A stretch of 43,124 bases of DNA from Pseudomonadota bacterium (GCA_021804485.1 JAJZHM010000006.1:1-43124), one strand, 5' to 3'. Shown: positions 8,937 through 16,959, counted from the first letter of the stretch. Numbers and translations are program-made. The notes: generated by a model from the sequence alone, not told the origin.

Positions 8937-9082
8937 GACGCCATCGCTCCTCTACACACCTACGTACATTATCCATCACATCGGCTCAGGCTGTCATTCT
9001 CGACAGCAATTAAATTTCTCCAACGGCAACATCCTCCAGGTCACACGGAGAATTACAGCTCATCAGATCTTTTGAGCGAGCA

Positions 9083-9336
9083 GGCCAAATACGGTGCAAT
9101 AGAGCAGCGGACTCATCAAAAGGTGACTTGCTGCAGAAATGCAGCTTGAAAAATCGGGTTAATTCAGGGAAACCTAAAGCCAAAAGGCTAAGGCAATCCT
9201 GAGCCAAGCCAGAACTACAGTTCCGGAAGGTGCAGAGACTAGCGGAGAGGTTTAGCCCTCTTAATAACCGCCTTGAACGCCTGACACCTGAACAGGCAAT
9301 ATTGTGCCGAGTTCGACTCTCGGGGGGGGGCCACCA
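9083..9336 (+). tRNA. intron-interrupted tRNA-like gene with CAT anticodon (tRNA-Ile2-like), probably degenerate
   Basis: The 5' part (9083-9116) begins GGCC and ends AGAGCAGCGGACTCAT, which reads as D-stem 3' strand, anticodon stem GCGGA, C32-T33 and anticodon CAT. The 3' part has a good T arm (CCGAG, TTCGACT, CTCGG at 9307-9323) and ends GGGGGCCACCA, as in tRNA-Ile2. Problems: the acceptor 5' strand GGCCAAA pairs only over four bases with GGGGGCC, the D-stem 5' strand is not complementary, no TCCGC partner for the anticodon stem is visible, and the G run is nine long where seven would fit. So it is a decayed copy, a mis-assembled one, or an unusual tRNA-like RNA. A strong hairpin follows directly. 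Confidence 0.45.
9117..9250 (+). ncRNA. group I intron core (IC3-like) inserted after the CAT anticodon
   Basis: Motifs match the tRNA-borne group I introns of cyanobacteria and plastids. P1 can form between TCAT of the 5' exon and GTGA (9123-9126), with a T-G wobble at the splice site. P2 is GCTGCA-GAAA-TGCAGC (9130-9145). P4 is TCAGG (9164-9168) with CCTGA (9198-9202). P5 uses AGCC/GGCT (9178-9189), and the J5/4 segment AAGGCAATCCTGAGCCAAGCC region is nearly invariant in this class. P6 has GAAC/GTTC, then comes AAGGTGCAGAGACT, the P7 5' strand. The matching P7 3' strand (TAGTC-like) is not found downstream, and P3 and P8 are unclear, so the 3' half is degenerate or replaced. The 3' splice site cannot be placed; the end given is only the recognisable limit. 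Confidence 0.7.
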
Positions 9337-9338
9337 TC

Positions 9339-9376
9339 TATCAAGCCCCCAGCTCTTGTCAGCTGGGGGCTTGATA
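9339..9376 (+). terminator. strong hairpin after the tRNA-like gene
   Basis: A perfect 16-bp stem (TATCAAGCCCCCAGCT, 9339-9354, and 9361-9376) has a 6-nt loop. It starts 2 nt after the CCA. There is no good T-run, so it may act as a bidirectional terminator between this gene and the convergent ald. Confidence 0.65.
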
Positions 9377-9456
9377 AAATCACCGAATAATCTGAATATC
9401 GGGAACAAGCAGGCGGGCGTGGATGAAGGAACCAGCGTGAGCCAACTTACGAACGA

Positions 9457-10518
9457 TCAATTACTCCAACCCGGTAAGCAGATTCGACCCGAATCCACGT
9501 TCAAGGCTGATTTTGCCCAAGAAAGGCTGTGCCAATCATGCGCCTTCGCCAATTCAAGCACATACGGCCACAACACACTCGACAAAGCTTCTGTCGAGGA
9601 TCGAGGCACGACACCAGGAAGGTTGGTAATCGCCGAATGAAGCACGCCTGCTTCGAGGTAATAAGGCTCTGAATGGCTGGTTGGTCGAATGGTTTCGATG
9701 CACCCCCCTTGATCAATCGCAATATCAATCACCACCGAACCAGGCTGCATCGCCTCGATCCAGCGGCGCGGCACGATCTTCGGCGCTTTGTTCCCGGGAA
9801 TCAGCACGGCACCAATCAGCAAATCGGCCTGAGCAATGGCCTGACGCATCGGTTCCTGCTCCGCAGGCAAAGCAGAGATACAGGGATGCAGCGCACTCAG
9901 CCGTTCCCATACACTATTTTTGCGGTCAAAGACGAGTACACGCGCACCAAGACGTGCAGCATTTAAAGCGGCCTGGGTGCCTGCCACACCACCACCAAGA
10001 ACCACGACTTGTGCAGGCGGTATTCCGGCAATGGCTGTCAGTAACTGGCCTTTGCCTCCGGATGAGCGACAGAGCAACTGTGCACCTAGCTGAATGGACA
10101 ATGCCCCAGCAATTCGACTCATGGGCACCAGCAAAGGCAGCTGACCCTGCTCATCCATCAAGGTCTCAAACGCTAAGGCTGATACACCCCGATCCGCCAG
10201 CGCCTGGGCTAATACCGGCTCGGCAGCCAAATGCAGGTAGCAAAAAAGCAGTTGGCCAGGCCTAAGCAAGCCAACTTCATGCGCCTGGGGTTCCTTGACC
10301 TTGACCAATAACTCAGCCTCAGCATAAACCGCTACCGCATCCCGACAGATTCGTGCGCCCGCGTTCTGATAAGCAACATCGCCAAATCCGGCAGCCACAC
10401 CCGCCCCTGCTTCAATCAGAACATCCTGACCCATTCGCATCAGCTCAGCAACAGCCCAAGGAGTCAGTGCCACCCTGCCTTCCTGATTCTTGCATTCCCG
10501 CACAATACCGATTCGCAT
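9457..10518 (-). CDS. ald: alanine dehydrogenase
   Basis: Catalyses reversible NAD-dependent deamination of L-alanine to pyruvate and ammonia in the cytosol. The N-terminus MRIGIVRECKNQEGRVALTP is the family opening. KVKEPQ near residue 74 and CYLHLAAEP near 94-96 carry the substrate-binding Lys and catalytic His. The Rossmann glycine motif is VVVLGGGVAGTQAAL near 170. The C-terminal TNLPGVVPRSSTEAL is also conserved. At 353 aa it is slightly shorter than the usual ~370. The start is ATG 10518, behind an excellent AGGAGG. It is single, with an intergenic hairpin downstream. Alanine catabolism or redox balancing under low oxygen are the likely roles. Confidence 0.93.
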   Translation of the reverse strand: MRIGIVRECKNQEGRVALTPWAVAELMRMGQDVLIEAGAGVAAGFGDVAYQNAGARICRDAVAVYAEAELLVKVKEPQAHEVGLLRPGQLLFCYLHLAAEPVLAQALADRGVSALAFETLMDEQGQLPLLVPMSRIAGALSIQLGAQLLCRSSGGKGQLLTAIAGIPPAQVVVLGGGVAGTQAALNAARLGARVLVFDRKNSVWERLSALHPCISALPAEQEPMRQAIAQADLLIGAVLIPGNKAPKIVPRRWIEAMQPGSVVIDIAIDQGGCIETIRPTSHSEPYYLEAGVLHSAITNLPGVVPRSSTEALSSVLWPYVLELAKAHDWHSLSWAKSALNVDSGRICLPGWSN

Positions 10519-10598
10519 CACAAACCTCCTGCAGTCACGATCAGGTGTCTTCGGATCAGTATAGATCGAACGGCACAAGCCTCTTAAACACACAAGTT

Positions 10599-11267
10599 TC
10601 AGGCCGTTTGCTGCAAGGTTGAGCCTGTACCCGACATTGCCAAACCCTGACCGGCCATCTGTTGTTGCATATTTTGCAAAAAAGTCAGCAGCGATGAATT
10701 TGCCGAGCTTCCTGAACCCAGGGACTGGGTCAGATTCTGAAAACTGGACTGCAGCGAAGCCACAGCAGCGGACCCGGATCCCGACGTTGAGGCTGCTGAA
10801 ACCTGACTGATCAAACTCGCCAAACCATTCTGATCTGAACCATATGCGTTGGATGCTGCCGAGCCTCCGGAAGCATTAATGCTGGAATACAAGGACATCA
10901 TGAATCCACGCATCGCCTGCTGGGGCGACGCTGAACCTGCTGCTGTGACTTGGGACGAACCATCAGCATCACTACCAGATGGGTTGGCCGAGGAAGCTGG
11001 CTGCCCAAGGCCCGCCAGATTGACGCCCGTCTGTCCAAGTGCTGCGAGGACACTTTGTAGCATGGCTGCGCCCGCACCTCCACCATGATGATGATGTGCA
11101 CCCATCATCCCCGAAGTCGAAGACATACTTTGCACTCCGGTAGGAGCATACGAAGTACTGCCTTGTGTTAAAGAGGAAGCTGAACCCGAGCCAGACACCT
11201 GCGACGAAGGCGTCGAAGGCATGTACGGATAAAGCGATGAAGCATTCATGATATTGCTCATGGTCAT
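10599..11267 (-). CDS. Ser/Gly/Ala-rich low-complexity protein, function unknown
   Basis: About 222 aa dominated by Ser, Gly, Ala, Gln and Asn, with no predicted enzyme motif. The N-terminus is MTMSNIMNASSLYPYMPSTP. A His cluster (AHHHHGGGAGAA) lies around residue 60. Amphipathic segments are spaced between linkers: AMLQSVLAALGQTGVNLAGLG, AMRGFMMSLYSSINASG, ASLQSSFQNLTQSLGSG and LLTFLQNMQQQMAGQG. The C-terminal part resembles a class of small hypothetical proteins of beta/gammaproteobacteria that end in FLQ-x-L repeats and a short -TA tail; this is a memory-based impression. No Sec signal peptide is seen. The start is ATG 11267 or 11261. It is not obviously in an operon with ald. Confidence 0.65.
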   Translation of the reverse strand: MTMSNIMNASSLYPYMPSTPSSQVSGSGSASSLTQGSTSYAPTGVQSMSSTSGMMGAHHHHGGGAGAAMLQSVLAALGQTGVNLAGLGQPASSANPSGSDADGSSQVTAAGSASPQQAMRGFMMSLYSSINASGGSAASNAYGSDQNGLASLISQVSAASTSGSGSAAVASLQSSFQNLTQSLGSGSSANSSLLTFLQNMQQQMAGQGLAMSGTGSTLQQTA

Positions 11268-11288
11268 GATTAAACCCACCCAGTTATT

Positions 11289-11483
11289 ATGGACTTTGTC
11301 AAAAAGCAGGATTCAGGCCACATAGATCATATGAAAAACCAAGTAATTATTTTTATGAAGGATATACCACCAGAACACATTCATTCTGATCGATTTGTGT
11401 ACAAACTCGGTGCTTCAATACGGCAAATTTTTTCCGAAATTGGAACAAAACATCCTTCAAATTTGACCCAGTATTGGCCATAA
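11289..11483 (+). CDS. short ORF, possibly the start of a gene cut by the IS21 remnant
   Basis: 64 codons encode a mixed-charge peptide (MDFVKKQDSGHIDHMKNQ...). Its last residues overlap the end of the IstB remnant on the other strand, so the natural C-terminus is probably lost. I recognise no family. The sequence TCAATACGGCAAAT inside it (11415-11428) recurs beyond the IS remnant at 11944-11957, suggesting that the insertion split or duplicated this region. It could also be non-coding. Confidence 0.22.
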   Translation: MDFVKKQDSGHIDHMKNQVIIFMKDIPPEHIHSDRFVYKLGASIRQIFSEIGTKHPSNLTQYWP

Positions 11484-11810
11484 ATTTTGACCCACCTCCA
11501 CCACTGAACCACCGCTCATTTTCTGCTTGAGACGGTAACTGTCACCGCCCAGCATAAAGACTTGGGCGTGGTGTATAAGCCGATCTACAATCGGAACGGC
11601 AATATTTTCGTCAACGAAGTAATCGCCCCAGCGGCTGAAATCCTTGTTGGTGGTCAAAATTACTGACCGGTATTTATACAAAGCATGGATCAACTGGAAC
11701 AGGTTGTGATTGTTCTGCCGGTTCATGGGCAGATACCCAAGTTCGTCAATCAAGACGAGATCGTAGCGGCATAGCTGGACGACACCTGTCTCGGTAACCG
11801 GACGCTGCAC
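11457..11810 (-). pseudogene. istB: IS21-family IstB helper ATPase, C-terminal fragment
   Basis: IstB is the AAA+ transposition helper of IS21 elements. The fragment has the Walker B/sensor region YDLVLIDELGYLPMNRQNNHNLFQLI, RSVILTTNKDFSRWGDYF, and the characteristic tail RLIHHAQVFMLGGDSYRLKQK. Full IstB is about 250 aa. Here only the last ~110 remain: the Walker A half is missing, and istA is absent from the window. The 3' extension GGSVVEVGQNLWPILGQI is the usual run-on toward the element end. Confidence 0.85.
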
Positions 11811-12025
11811 ACGGCATGGTCACGTGTCCTTCCTTCTCATTGATGCACTAAATGGCGGCTGGTCTACTTATCGTGGTGGGGTTGAGCCGGGGCGACGGAA
11901 TTTTCTGGGGGGCGGCTTAAAATCACTGTATTTCATTACTGCCTCAATACGGCAAATCGAAATACACAAAATAACCAACTAATTGTTAATCAATGATTTA
12001 TCTCAAAAAAACCAATAAACAACCA
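11811..12025. other. intergenic remainder of the IS21 insertion area
   Basis: No gene is seen. The first ~90 bases have a higher GC content than the rest and may be scrambled IS or passenger DNA. The second half is AT-rich and carries the second copy of the 14-mer TCAATACGGCAAAT (11944-11957). Confidence 0.4.
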
Positions 12026-12054
12026 TTGGAAGCATGCTAGACTTGTACTATATT
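12026..12054 (+). promoter_or_regulatory. candidate sigma-70 promoter of the TPR glycosyltransferase gene
   Basis: TTGGAA (12026-12031), a 17-nt spacer, and TATATT (12049-12054). Transcription would start near 12061, giving a ~50-nt leader with AGGGA before ATG 12111. Confidence 0.5.
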
Positions 12055-12110
12055 TCAGTGATTCCGGACTGACCCGGCGGATCAAAGAACAAGAACAGGG
12101 ACCTCTGCAT

Positions 12111-14327
12111 ATGACCACGGCTAATGAGACCACGCTTTTTCAACAATCCATGCAGTTGCATCAGCAAGGAAATCTTGCCGATGCCGAAAAGGGTTATCTG
12201 CAGACGCTGCTTCAGGAACCGGCCCACTACGATGCACTGCACATGATGGGTGTTGTTTGTCTGCAGCGCTCAGAATGGACTCAGGCCCAAAGTTTCTTCT
12301 TGCGGGCTCGTGCAGTGCATGCAGAACAAGCAACTTTGCATTTTCACCTTGGACTTGCCGCTTATGGACTTGAGGCGCATGCAGAAGCGCTCGATGCCTT
12401 TAATCAGGCACTGCTGCTTGAACCTACCATGATAGAAGCCAAAGTTCGACGTGCTGAAGTTGCAACTTTGTTGGGTGCGTATGAACAAGCCCGCTCCGAT
12501 TATGAAGAAATCCTTCGAATTCATCCTGATGTTGCGGTTCTCTGGCTGCATAAATGCGACTTGTTGTGTCTCATGCGCGACTATCAGCAAGCCATCGCTG
12601 CCTATGACCAGTCATTAAAACTAGAGTATTCCGTCAAGGCCATTATCAACAAAGGGAATGCCTATGAAAACATGGGTTCAAGCAAACAGGCCTTTGAATG
12701 TTATCGTCAGGCAGAAGGGCAAGCCGAAGCGTACAAGGTTGAGCTTTTATACAATCAGGCCAACTGTCTGAAAACGCTGAAGCGTTTTGCGGAAGCCCAA
12801 AAGCTGCTCGACCAGCTTTTGGTTCTCGATCCTGATTATGCTAAGGCATGGCATGTACAGGGGCTGATTTTCAAGGAACAAAAGCGTTTTTCCGAATCCC
12901 TTGAAGCATTTCGCAGAGCGATGAGCTACGGTTTGGACATAGATTATCTGGCAGGCGAAAAGGCTGCGGCCGAGATGCGTTTGTGCAACTGGGATCAATG
13001 GTATGATCTGCCCGCACTACTGCCTCAACATGCCCATACCTTCTCGCCCTTTCTTGCCTTGTCCCTGACCGATGACCCTTTGCAGCAACGAGCCATCAGC
13101 ACGTCTTATACCGAACATCTTTATCCGGTACCAATGGGTGTTGAGAAACCTGCACATGCCCCTGACCTGCAGCATCGCCGCATCCGGATTGGTTATTTCT
13201 CAGCGGATCTGCGTTACCATGCCCTGACATTTCTTATGGCCGGAGTATTGGAAGCACACGACCGAAGTCTGTTTGAAATCCATGCTTATTCTTATGGCAT
13301 TGTCAGTCGAGATGACCCAATGCACAAAAAAATAAAAGAGGGTATTGAACACGTTCATGATGTTTATAACTGGACTGATGATGACATCCTGAACTTGGCC
13401 CGTTCGCATCAGCTTGATATAGCTTTTGACCTGACAGGAACTACTGCCCAAGGACGCCCAGCGCTGTTTGCGCGTCGCCTGGCTCCGGTACAAATCAATT
13501 ATCTCGGCTATCCGGGAACATCCGGTGCATCCTTTATGGATTACATGATCACCGACCGAGTGACTGTTCCTGAAGCTAATGCGGACGGAATCAGTGAGCA
13601 ACAGATTGTGATGCCCTACTGCTTTCAGGCGAATGATGACAAACGATTGATCGGTCCGATGCAACGGCGTGAGATTTATGGCATTAAGGAAGATGCCTTT
13701 GTATTTGCCTGTTTCAACAACTCCTACAAAATCAACCCAGACATCTTTGATGACTGGATGAAAATCCTCAAAGGTTCCCCTTCGCATGCAATTCTCTGGC
13801 TGATCGGAGAACGTCCCGAACAGACTGAGCGTTTGTGCCATGAAGCGATCAAGCGCGGAATTGATTCTGAACGCCTGATTTTTGCTCCGTACATTGAATA
13901 CAGCGCCCACCTGGCTCGATACGCCCAAGTTGATCTGGTTCTCGATACCTTGCCGTTTAACGGAGGGACAACCACCAGTGATGCTTTGTGGGGCGGTGCT
14001 CCGGTACTAACCTGTATGGGTCAGAGTTTTTCAGGACGAATGGCTGCCAGCCTGCTTACCGCCTGTGGCATGACATCCCTGATCTGTGAAGACCGTGCAA
14101 GCTACATTCAAAAAGCCATCGGATTTTCCAATACCCCTGGTGGCACTCGCATCTACAAGAAACATCTGGCCTTGCACAAACGTAACATGCCTCTCTTTCA
14201 AACCACTTTGTTCACCCGGCACCTGGAACAGGGATTACGTGCTGCTGTAGAAATCAGTGCCCAAGGCGGGATGCCTCGTCAGATCGTTGTTGAAAATCCT
14301 GAGGAGATAGCCCTTCCCAGCGTTTGA
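12111..14327 (+). CDS. TPR protein with O-GlcNAc transferase (SPINDLY/GT41) domain
   Basis: 738 aa. The first ~290 residues are TPR repeats (e.g. GNLADAEKGYLQTLLQEPAHYDAL, AEALDAFNQALLLEPTMIEAK, QQAIAAYDQSLKLEYS). The C-terminal part is a GT41 catalytic domain: RIRIGYFSADLRYHALTFLMAGVLEAHD, then INYLGYPGTSGASFMDYMITD, FACFNNSYKINPDIFDDWMKIL, and the UDP-sugar site VDLVLDTLPFNGGTTTSDALWGGAPVLT. Bacterial relatives glycosylate Ser/Thr of target proteins (for example adhesins or flagellins) with GlcNAc or a related sugar in the cytosol. The target here is unknown; no obvious partner is adjacent. Its 3' end overlaps the convergent alkR-like gene by 74 bp, so the transcripts are antisense there. 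Confidence 0.9.
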   Translation: MTTANETTLFQQSMQLHQQGNLADAEKGYLQTLLQEPAHYDALHMMGVVCLQRSEWTQAQSFFLRARAVHAEQATLHFHLGLAAYGLEAHAEALDAFNQALLLEPTMIEAKVRRAEVATLLGAYEQARSDYEEILRIHPDVAVLWLHKCDLLCLMRDYQQAIAAYDQSLKLEYSVKAIINKGNAYENMGSSKQAFECYRQAEGQAEAYKVELLYNQANCLKTLKRFAEAQKLLDQLLVLDPDYAKAWHVQGLIFKEQKRFSESLEAFRRAMSYGLDIDYLAGEKAAAEMRLCNWDQWYDLPALLPQHAHTFSPFLALSLTDDPLQQRAISTSYTEHLYPVPMGVEKPAHAPDLQHRRIRIGYFSADLRYHALTFLMAGVLEAHDRSLFEIHAYSYGIVSRDDPMHKKIKEGIEHVHDVYNWTDDDILNLARSHQLDIAFDLTGTTAQGRPALFARRLAPVQINYLGYPGTSGASFMDYMITDRVTVPEANADGISEQQIVMPYCFQANDDKRLIGPMQRREIYGIKEDAFVFACFNNSYKINPDIFDDWMKILKGSPSHAILWLIGERPEQTERLCHEAIKRGIDSERLIFAPYIEYSAHLARYAQVDLVLDTLPFNGGTTTSDALWGGAPVLTCMGQSFSGRMAASLLTACGMTSLICEDRASYIQKAIGFSNTPGGTRIYKKHLALHKRNMPLFQTTLFTRHLEQGLRAAVEISAQGGMPRQIVVENPEEIALPSV

Positions 14328-15276
14328 AGGCCCGGCGAAAATTGGCAGGATCTCCGTAGCCCAAGGTAAATGCAATTTCCTTGATGCTTAGGTTTGCTCG
14401 CCGCAGATGTTCAACAGCCAGCTTATGGCGAACCTCATCGAGCAACTGGTGAAAGGAAGTCCCCTCTTCAGTCAGACGACGATGTAAGGTCCGGCTGGTC
14501 ATCAGCATATGATGGGCAACAATGTCCAGTTTAGGGAATTGTGATTGCTGCGCGATCAAAAGTTGCCGAACCCGCCCTGCAAGTGAAACACGACCCTCCA
14601 TAAGTTGCAATTCCCGGGAACACAGGACCTCCGCTTCAGCAAAGGTACGAGGATCCGACATGGTCAATGGACGATCCAGCCATTGCCGTGCAATACAAAA
14701 GCCGTCCCAATCCGAAGCGTAGGAGACTGTACATCCAAAAAGACTAAGGGCTAATTTGTGGTTTCCTGTTGGACTTGAAAAAGCCACCTGTTCCACAGGA
14801 CACTGATCCATGGTGATAAAACTGAGTACGTTACGTATCGCTAACACAACTGCGTCCATGATGGGACCACGAACATCCTCAAGGGCGACATTTTCACGAA
14901 AAACAATGCGATAACTTACCTCATCCTCCTCATGCTCCATATGAACCAGCGTTGTTCTCAAGACCATAAATCGCTCAAAAAGATCGACAACCTGACGTAG
15001 TGTTGAACTGTTCAGTGCTGCATACCCCAGTATTCCATGAGTATGAGCCAAAAGTGTGGAGCCAACCAGAAGTCCAACGCCTGGCTCGCCCGTCAACTGG
15101 ACAATGCTTCGAACCATATCTTTGAACGATAACAAGGAGAGTTCAAGAAACGGCTCAGATAATTGCTCGGGCCTGAGTTGATAAGACTGGAGCCAGCGCT
15201 CGGTATCGAGCCCAAGTGCCCTGATTTGTTCATGAATCTGGCGCACGTAGTAGCCTGGAAGAATGAATGTGTCCAT
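14254..15276 (-). CDS. AraC-family regulator, AlkR/OruR type
   Basis: About 340 aa. The N-terminal half (residues ~20-200) is the Arabinose_bd-like effector domain of the AlkR/ArgR/OruR branch, including GEPGVGLLVGSTLLAHTHGILGYAALNSSTLRQVVDLFERF. The C-terminus is a two-HTH AraC domain: DIVAHHMLMTSRTLHRRLTEEGTSFHQLLDEVRHKLAVEHLRRANLSIKEIAFTLGYGDPANFRRAFKRWEG. It is divergent from alkB, as alkR is from alkM in Acinetobacter, so it probably activates alkB in response to alkanes; this is inference from position. ATG 15276 or 15285 could start. Its end overlaps the preceding glycosyltransferase gene antisense. Confidence 0.85.
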   Translation of the reverse strand: MDTFILPGYYVRQIHEQIRALGLDTERWLQSYQLRPEQLSEPFLELSLLSFKDMVRSIVQLTGEPGVGLLVGSTLLAHTHGILGYAALNSSTLRQVVDLFERFMVLRTTLVHMEHEEDEVSYRIVFRENVALEDVRGPIMDAVVLAIRNVLSFITMDQCPVEQVAFSSPTGNHKLALSLFGCTVSYASDWDGFCIARQWLDRPLTMSDPRTFAEAEVLCSRELQLMEGRVSLAGRVRQLLIAQQSQFPKLDIVAHHMLMTSRTLHRRLTEEGTSFHQLLDEVRHKLAVEHLRRANLSIKEIAFTLGYGDPANFRRAFKRWEGLSPQDFQQRSDEASRLGH

Positions 15277-15299
15277 TGCAATCATCAGTCAAATGTGAT

Positions 15300-15391
15300 G
15301 GTCATTGTCAAAAAATGACCCCCTGTTGTCAATCCCTGCACTGCATGATTCAGCGGAAGCAGCATATGATGACATCAGTTGATGTTATCAT
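15300..15391. promoter_or_regulatory. alkR/alkB intergenic operators
   Basis: Two inverted repeats fill the divergent promoter region: GGTCATT/AATGACC (15300-15306 and 15314-15320), and a longer one, ATGATGACATCA (15366-15377) with TGATGTTATCAT (15380-15391), a single mismatch around a GT centre. They are candidates for binding of the AraC-type regulator or a second factor. Confidence 0.45.
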
Positions 15392-15439
15392 CACTCAATG
15401 CATCACAAATTACTGTAGCAATAAACGCAAGGGTGAATA

Positions 15440-16723
15440 ATGATGGGAACAAAAATCGCAGATGAGCAGGTTCAAGAAGCATTAGAGCAAAGCACGCCTC
15501 GCAAATCGTCCTGGCGAGACCCAAAACGTTATAAATGGCTGCTAAGCCCAGCCCTCCCCGTGATTGGCATTGCTGCCTTGAGTGCCTATGCAATTGCGCC
15601 CAAAAAGCTGCGGGCGCTGGCCTGGACCGGACCATTACTGGTGCATGGCGTGATTCCTGCCCTTGACCGGATGCTAGGTCAGGATGGCAGCAACCCTCCC
15701 GATGATGCCATCGCTGAGCTTGAAAAGGACCCCTATTACAACCTCATTACCAAAGCATTTATTCCTTCGCAATACATCATGACGCTGCTGGGAAGCTGGC
15801 TGGCAACCCGAGACAATGTGCCTATGGCGGATCGTTTGGGAATTGCCATTTCGGTGGGTGCCCTGAACGGCATTGCCATCGTAACCGGACATGAGCTTGG
15901 CCACAAACATGAACGCCATAATCGCATTGGCGCCATGCTGGCACTTGCGCCTACCTTCTATACCCATTTTGCGGTTGAACACAATTTCGGACACCACAAA
16001 CGCGTTGCCACACCGGAAGACCCCGCCTCAAGCCGATTGGGCGAGAATTTCTGGAAATTCCTGCCCCGTACCATGATTGGCGGTTTCAAGTCCGCGATTA
16101 ACATTGAAACCCAGCGACTTGCACGCCGTGGCAAGAGTTTTTGGTGCCTGGAGAATGAGTTGTTACAGGGTTGGGCCATTACCGCAGGATTTGTTGGCGT
16201 TACAACCCTGATTTGCGGGCCACGCGCCATCCCTTTTCTGGTTGTTCAGGGCGCTTACGGAGCCAGCCTTCTGGAAGTGGTCAACTATATCGAACACTAC
16301 GGTCTGCTCAGGGAAAAAACGGAGCAAGGCAAATACGAACGCACCAAACCCGAACACAGCTGGAACAGCAATTACAGCGTCACGAACCTGGTTCTTTATC
16401 AGTTGCAGCGGCATTCAGACCACCACGCCTTCCCGTCCCGAAGTTTCCAGTCGCTACGACATTTCCCGGAAGCTCCGCAACTACCAGGGGGATATGCATC
16501 AATGCTGTTACCTGCCTATATCCCGTCCTTGTGGTCTGAGATCATGGATCGGCGTGTTATCGAGTTCTATAAAGGCGACTTCTCTAAGATGAATATGGAC
16601 CCTGACCGCCGTGAAGAACTGATGCAGAAATATGGAACTTGGGCTGCGACGCTTCGGGAGCAGGCAGAGCGTGAATCCAAGGCTGAATATGCTGAGGTCG
16701 TCCAAACTGCCGTAGCAGTCTAA
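15440..16723 (+). CDS. alkB: alkane 1-monooxygenase (AlkB)
   Basis: Integral-membrane non-heme di-iron hydroxylase that oxidises n-alkanes to 1-alkanols with rubredoxin as electron donor. 427 aa. All histidine boxes are present: HELGHKHERH (151-160), EHNFGHHKR (180-188), the HYG motif in NYIEHYGL (282-289) and LQRHSDHHA (322-330). Hydrophobic segments lie around residues 35-55, 60-78, 108-125, 132-150 and 240-275. An AGGGTG ribosome-binding site precedes ATG 15440. No rubredoxin or rubredoxin reductase gene is in the window, so the electron chain must be encoded elsewhere. A strong terminator follows, so it is monocistronic. Confidence 0.97.
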   Translation: MMGTKIADEQVQEALEQSTPRKSSWRDPKRYKWLLSPALPVIGIAALSAYAIAPKKLRALAWTGPLLVHGVIPALDRMLGQDGSNPPDDAIAELEKDPYYNLITKAFIPSQYIMTLLGSWLATRDNVPMADRLGIAISVGALNGIAIVTGHELGHKHERHNRIGAMLALAPTFYTHFAVEHNFGHHKRVATPEDPASSRLGENFWKFLPRTMIGGFKSAINIETQRLARRGKSFWCLENELLQGWAITAGFVGVTTLICGPRAIPFLVVQGAYGASLLEVVNYIEHYGLLREKTEQGKYERTKPEHSWNSNYSVTNLVLYQLQRHSDHHAFPSRSFQSLRHFPEAPQLPGGYASMLLPAYIPSLWSEIMDRRVIEFYKGDFSKMNMDPDRREELMQKYGTWAATLREQAERESKAEYAEVVQTAVAV

Positions 16724-16731
16724 CCTGCTGT

Positions 16732-16765
16732 CGTGAAGAATCCGGGCATTTCCGGTTTCTTCACG
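16732..16765 (+). terminator. terminator hairpin of alkB
   Basis: CGTGAAGAA (16732-16740) pairs with TTCTTCACG (16757-16765). Inside, after a T-T mismatch, CCGG pairs with CCGG around a 6-nt loop. It starts 8 nt after the stop codon. The downstream sequence is only moderately T-rich. Confidence 0.7.
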
Positions 16766-16901
16766 TTCCAATTCTAAAATCTTAAATCCGAAAGGCTCTT
16801 TTTTTGCAAACATCAACGCCACGTTTTATAATTGCAGCGCACTCCTCACGATCATTCCTCAAGTAAGATAGCCTCAACTCCCAAGGAGAAAGCGAGTCTG
16901 G

Positions 16902-16917
16902 CCATGTCGTGACATGG
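16902..16917. promoter_or_regulatory. 16-bp palindrome upstream of slyD
   Basis: CCATGTC-GT-GACATGG, about 43 nt before the slyD start. It could be an operator or a leader hairpin; nothing visible distinguishes these. Confidence 0.35.
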
Positions 16918-16959
16918 ACGCTATCCCGTTCCCCCTAGGGAATTGACCCGCGCTAAAAC

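Noticed and set aside
9010-9408. - strand ORF across the tRNA/intron region
   Set aside because: No start signal; it overlaps RNA motifs of the group I intron on the other strand, and its peptide looks random.
13200-13928. 242-codon - strand ORF opposite the glycosyltransferase
   Set aside because: Antisense to a clear GT41 catalytic domain; no motif or start signal.
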